From Nitriliruptoraceae bacterium (lineage in GTDB: Bacteria; Actinomycetota; Nitriliruptoria; Nitriliruptorales; Nitriliruptoraceae): a stretch of DNA of 7,212 nt. The notes under the pieces were generated by a model, which saw only the letters and a list, made by a program, of their open reading frames with translations, did not search any database and was not told the DNA's origin. Shown piece after piece: positions 5,216 through 7,212 of this stretch; position 1 is the stretch's first letter, and the number at the start of each line of letters is the position of its first letter. The stretch lies in contig PWEU01000054.1 of assembly GCA_003554005.1 (NCBI GenBank), positions 1 through 7,212 on the forward strand, read 5' to 3'. A program made the position numbers and the translations under genes.

Positions 5216-5697
5216 TGACCGCCGCCCTGCCCACCGTGCTCGCTCCGCTGATCGGCACCTTCGCCGGTGCGGGCGCGGGCGAGTTCCCCACCGTCGACCC
5301 CTTCCGCTATCGGGAGGAGGTCTCCTTCACCTCCAACGGCACCCCCGTGCTGGCCTACCGGCAGCGCACGTGGGGCCTGGAGTCGGGCCGGCCGATGCAC
5401 GCCGAGGACGGCTTCCTGCGCCTCGCCGGCGACACCCGGGTCGAGCTCCTCCTGGCCCACAGCTTCGGACTCACCGAGGTCCAGGAGGGGGAGCTCGAGG
5501 TGGAGGTTGCGCCGGGCGGGGTGCTACGGCTGCGCCTGGCCAGCACCGCCATCGGGGTCGCGGGCAGCGCCAAGCCGGTGGACGCCGTCCAACGTGAGCT
5601 CATGCTGGACGGGGATGTGCTGCGCTCGGAGCTGTGGATGTCCTACGCCGGGGTGCAGAGCCAGCACCTGGTCTCCGAGCTGCACCGCGCCGGCTGA
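5215..5697 (+). CDS. Nitrobindin-like haem-binding beta-barrel protein (THAP4/DUF1794, FABP-like)
   Basis: This 160-residue protein matches the nitrobindin family, ten-stranded beta-barrels that bind ferric haem and can convert peroxynitrite to nitrate. Visible landmarks are the N-terminal LIGTFAGAGAGEFPT (12-26, family pattern GTWxGxGxGxYPT), PFRYREEVSF, PVLAYRQRTW, GRPMHAEDGFLR, and the C-terminal QSQHLVSELHR, where H151 is the probable axial haem ligand. Phe replaces the usual Trp at 16 and the usual Tyr at 24. There is no signal peptide, so it should be cytoplasmic, unlike the lipoprotein it overlaps. Length is typical (M. tuberculosis Rv2717c is about 164 residues). The ATG overlaps the FKBP stop as TGATG, implying translational coupling. 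The family call is firm; haem binding and chemistry are inferred. Confidence 0.9.
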   Translation: MTAALPTVLAPLIGTFAGAGAGEFPTVDPFRYREEVSFTSNGTPVLAYRQRTWGLESGRPMHAEDGFLRLAGDTRVELLLAHSFGLTEVQEGELEVEVAPGGVLRLRLASTAIGVAGSAKPVDAVQRELMLDGDVLRSELWMSYAGVQSQHLVSELHRAG

Positions 5698-5700
5698 CAC

Positions 5701-5737
5701 CGGTCGTTGCACCACCGAGCGCCCGAGGCTCCGACCG
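5701..5737 (+). terminator. Possible weak stem-loop after the nitrobindin gene
   Basis: CGGTCG (5701-5706) can pair with CGACCG (5732-5737), with an inner GAGC/GCTC stem (5717-5720 and 5728-5731). It starts 4 nt after the nitrobindin stop. There is no T-tract, so it is at best a weak or factor-assisted terminator. The rest of the 122-bp gap to the ATPase holds GGTACC (5762-5767) and CTGG/CCAG arms (5756-5759, 5766-5769), but no clear promoter or recognisable copper-regulator box. Confidence 0.2.
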
Positions 5738-5819
5738 CACCTGGCATCGCCGCCCCTGGGAGGTACCAGTAGCGTCCGTCCACGACCTCGCCCGGACCGC
5801 CCCGACCGACGAGAGCGCC

Positions 5820-7212
5820 GTGCCCACCGAGACCGATCCCACGACCGCCGCCGACCTCGCTGCGCGCGCGGGGTCCGACGGCACCAACGGCGCCAGCCGG
5901 CTCGTCCTACCCGTCGAGGGCATGACCTGCGCTGCGTGCTCCAACCGCGTGTCCCGGGCGCTGGGCAAGCTCGACGGGGTGGAGCAGGCCAACGTCAACT
6001 TCGCGACCCACCGGGCCGCCGTCACCTACGACGCCAGCAAGGTCGACCCCGCCCAGTTCAAGGCCGCGATCGAGAAGGTCGGCTACGCGGTCCCCGAGGT
6101 CCCGGACGACGACGCGGCCTACGAGCGTCGCCGGCGGCGGCTGCGCCGTGACCTGCTGATCGCGACCCTGTTCACGGTGCCGGCGGTCCTGATCTCGATG
6201 GTGCCGGCGTTGATGTTCACCGGCTGGCAGTGGGCGGCCTGGGTGCTGACCACCCCCGTGGTGCTCTACAGCGGCCGCGAGTTCCACCGCAACGCCGCGA
6301 CCAACCTGCGCCACGGCCAGGTCACGATGGACACCCTGGTCTCGCTCGGGACCTCGGTGGCTTACGGCTGGTCGGTGGTCGCCCTGCTGTTCCTCGGGGC
6401 CGGGACCTTCCACGAGGGGATGCGGCTGAACGTGGCCGGTCTCCCCGAGGTCTACTTCGAGACCGCCGCGGCCATCATCACCGCCATCATCCTCGGCCGC
6501 GTGTTCGAGCACCGCGCCAAGGGACGCTCCTCCCAGGCGATCAAGCGCCTGCTCGAACTGGGTGCGAAGACCGCCACGCTGGAGGACGGCACGCAGCTCC
6601 CGGTCGAGGACCTCGAGGTGGGCATGCGGGTCATGGTCCGGCCCGGCGAGCGCATCCCGAGCGACGGGGTGGTCGTCTCCGGCAGCTCCGCGGTCGACAC
6701 CTCGATGCTCACCGGCGAACCCGTCCCGGTCGAGGTCGGCCAGGGCGACGAGGTCGTCGGCGGCACCGTGAACGAGTCGGGCCGGCTGATCGTCGAGCTG
6801 ACCGCGGTCGGGCGCGAGACCCTGCTGTCCCAGATCGTGGACCTGGTCGCCCAGGCCCAGGGCGGCAAGGCGCCGATCGAGGCCCTGGTGGACCGTGTCT
6901 CGGCGGTGTTCGTGCCGATCGTGCTCGTGATCGCAGCGAGCACCTTCGGGTTCTGGATCTGGTCCGGCCTCGCGGTGTCGGATGCCATCACCCGGGCGGT
7001 GGCCGTGCTGGTGATCGCCTGTCCCTGCGCGCTGGGACTCGCCACCCCCACCGCCATCATGGTCGGCACCGGTCGCGGAGCCTCCCTGGGGGTCCTGATC
7101 AAGGGCGCCGAGGTGCTGGAGTCCACCCGCACGGTGGACACCGTGCTGCTCGACAAGACCGGGACGGTCACCGAGGGTCGCATGACCCTCACCGATGTCG
7201 AGCTGGCTGACA
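5820..7212 (+). CDS. copA: CopA-type Cu+-exporting P1B ATPase, N-terminal 464 residues (runs off the window)
   Basis: This frame is open to the right edge and lacks a stop. It begins with about 27 disordered residues, then one heavy-metal-associated domain (about 28-92) with the copper motif G34-M-T-C37-A-A-C40. The transmembrane region follows (first helix about 112-133). The actuator domain has TGE at 298-300. The helix-6 metal site is C401-P402-C403, and the phosphorylated aspartate is D445 in DKTGT. The nucleotide-binding domain and last two helices must lie beyond 7212. CPC plus a GMTCAAC domain marks the Cu+/Ag+ P1B-1 subgroup, which pumps monovalent copper out of the cytoplasm using ATP. 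GTG 5820 is the first possible start in this frame after the preceding gene; its ribosome-binding site is weak (GAGAG at 5811-5815). No CsoR or CopZ gene is present in the window. Confidence 0.95.
   Translation, partial: MPTETDPTTAADLAARAGSDGTNGASRLVLPVEGMTCAACSNRVSRALGKLDGVEQANVNFATHRAAVTYDASKVDPAQFKAAIEKVGYAVPEVPDDDAAYERRRRRLRRDLLIATLFTVPAVLISMVPALMFTGWQWAAWVLTTPVVLYSGREFHRNAATNLRHGQVTMDTLVSLGTSVAYGWSVVALLFLGAGTFHEGMRLNVAGLPEVYFETAAAIITAIILGRVFEHRAKGRSSQAIKRLLELGAKTATLEDGTQLPVEDLEVGMRVMVRPGERIPSDGVVVSGSSAVDTSMLTGEPVPVEVGQGDEVVGGTVNESGRLIVELTAVGRETLLSQIVDLVAQAQGGKAPIEALVDRVSAVFVPIVLVIAASTFGFWIWSGLAVSDAITRAVAVLVIACPCALGLATPTAIMVGTGRGASLGVLIKGAEVLESTRTVDTVLLDKTGTVTEGRMTLTDVELAD

Noticed and set aside
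4501..5460. 319-codon minus-strand ORF covering FKBP and the start of the nitrobindin gene
   Set aside because: It overlaps three genes supported by conserved motifs, and its translation resembles no family.
5740..5769. MerR/CueR- or CsoR-type copper operator upstream of copA
   Set aside because: ACCTGG and GGAGGT are not exact inverted arms, and CCTGGGAGG or CTGG/CCAG symmetry is too short to separate from chance in this GC-rich gap.
6230..7210. 326-codon plus-strand ORF in another frame across the ATPase
   Set aside because: The frame starting at 5820 carries GMTCAAC, TGE, CPC and DKTGT. This one is an Arg/Gly-rich shadow that only happens to close with a stop inside the window.

Overview
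The window is very GC-rich and gene-dense, with frequent GTG starts and overlapping stop/start codons. It carries a DUF3263 gene followed by a VirR-like LytR_C gene (the order of Rv0430-Rv0431 in Mycobacterium tuberculosis) and a glucosyl-3-phosphoglycerate synthase (GpgS). These markers point to an actinobacterium. The sequence does not match Mycobacterium or Streptomyces proteins closely, so a deep-branching lineage such as Nitriliruptoria is possible, but that placement is inference.

Layout. A minus-strand tRNA-Thr(UGU) lies at 73-149. A plus-strand pair follows: DUF3263 (268-540) and a membrane-anchored LytR_C protein (547-1212) with a 24-unit Glu-Pro stalk. Facing it on the minus strand are a receiver-only response regulator (1246-1689) and then an operon read from right to left: a CaCA-family cation exchanger (4627-3656) overlapping a long gene (3638-1863) that joins a class I glutamine amidotransferase to GpgS. 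Divergent from the exchanger is a plus-strand pair, an FKBP-type prolyl isomerase lipoprotein (4706-5215) and a nitrobindin-like protein (5215-5697), joined by a TGATG overlap. The right edge holds the first 464 codons of a CopA-type Cu+-exporting P-type ATPase (from 5820). It has no stop codon inside the window.

How the genes relate. Most of the window is ordinary actinobacterial core content: cell envelope (VirR-like, GpgS for methylglucose lipopolysaccharide-type polymers), ion and metal homeostasis (exchanger, CopA), extracytoplasmic folding (FKBP) and haem/reactive nitrogen chemistry (nitrobindin).

The standout is the amidotransferase-GpgS gene. At its domain junction are two 38-bp direct repeats with a 42-bp period. 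Each can fold on the mRNA into an 8-bp GC hairpin whose 14-nt loop is exactly a Shine-Dalgarno plus ATG. Internal initiation there would yield a GpgS of 319 or 333 residues, close to the normal family size. The gene may therefore encode both a fusion and a free GpgS.
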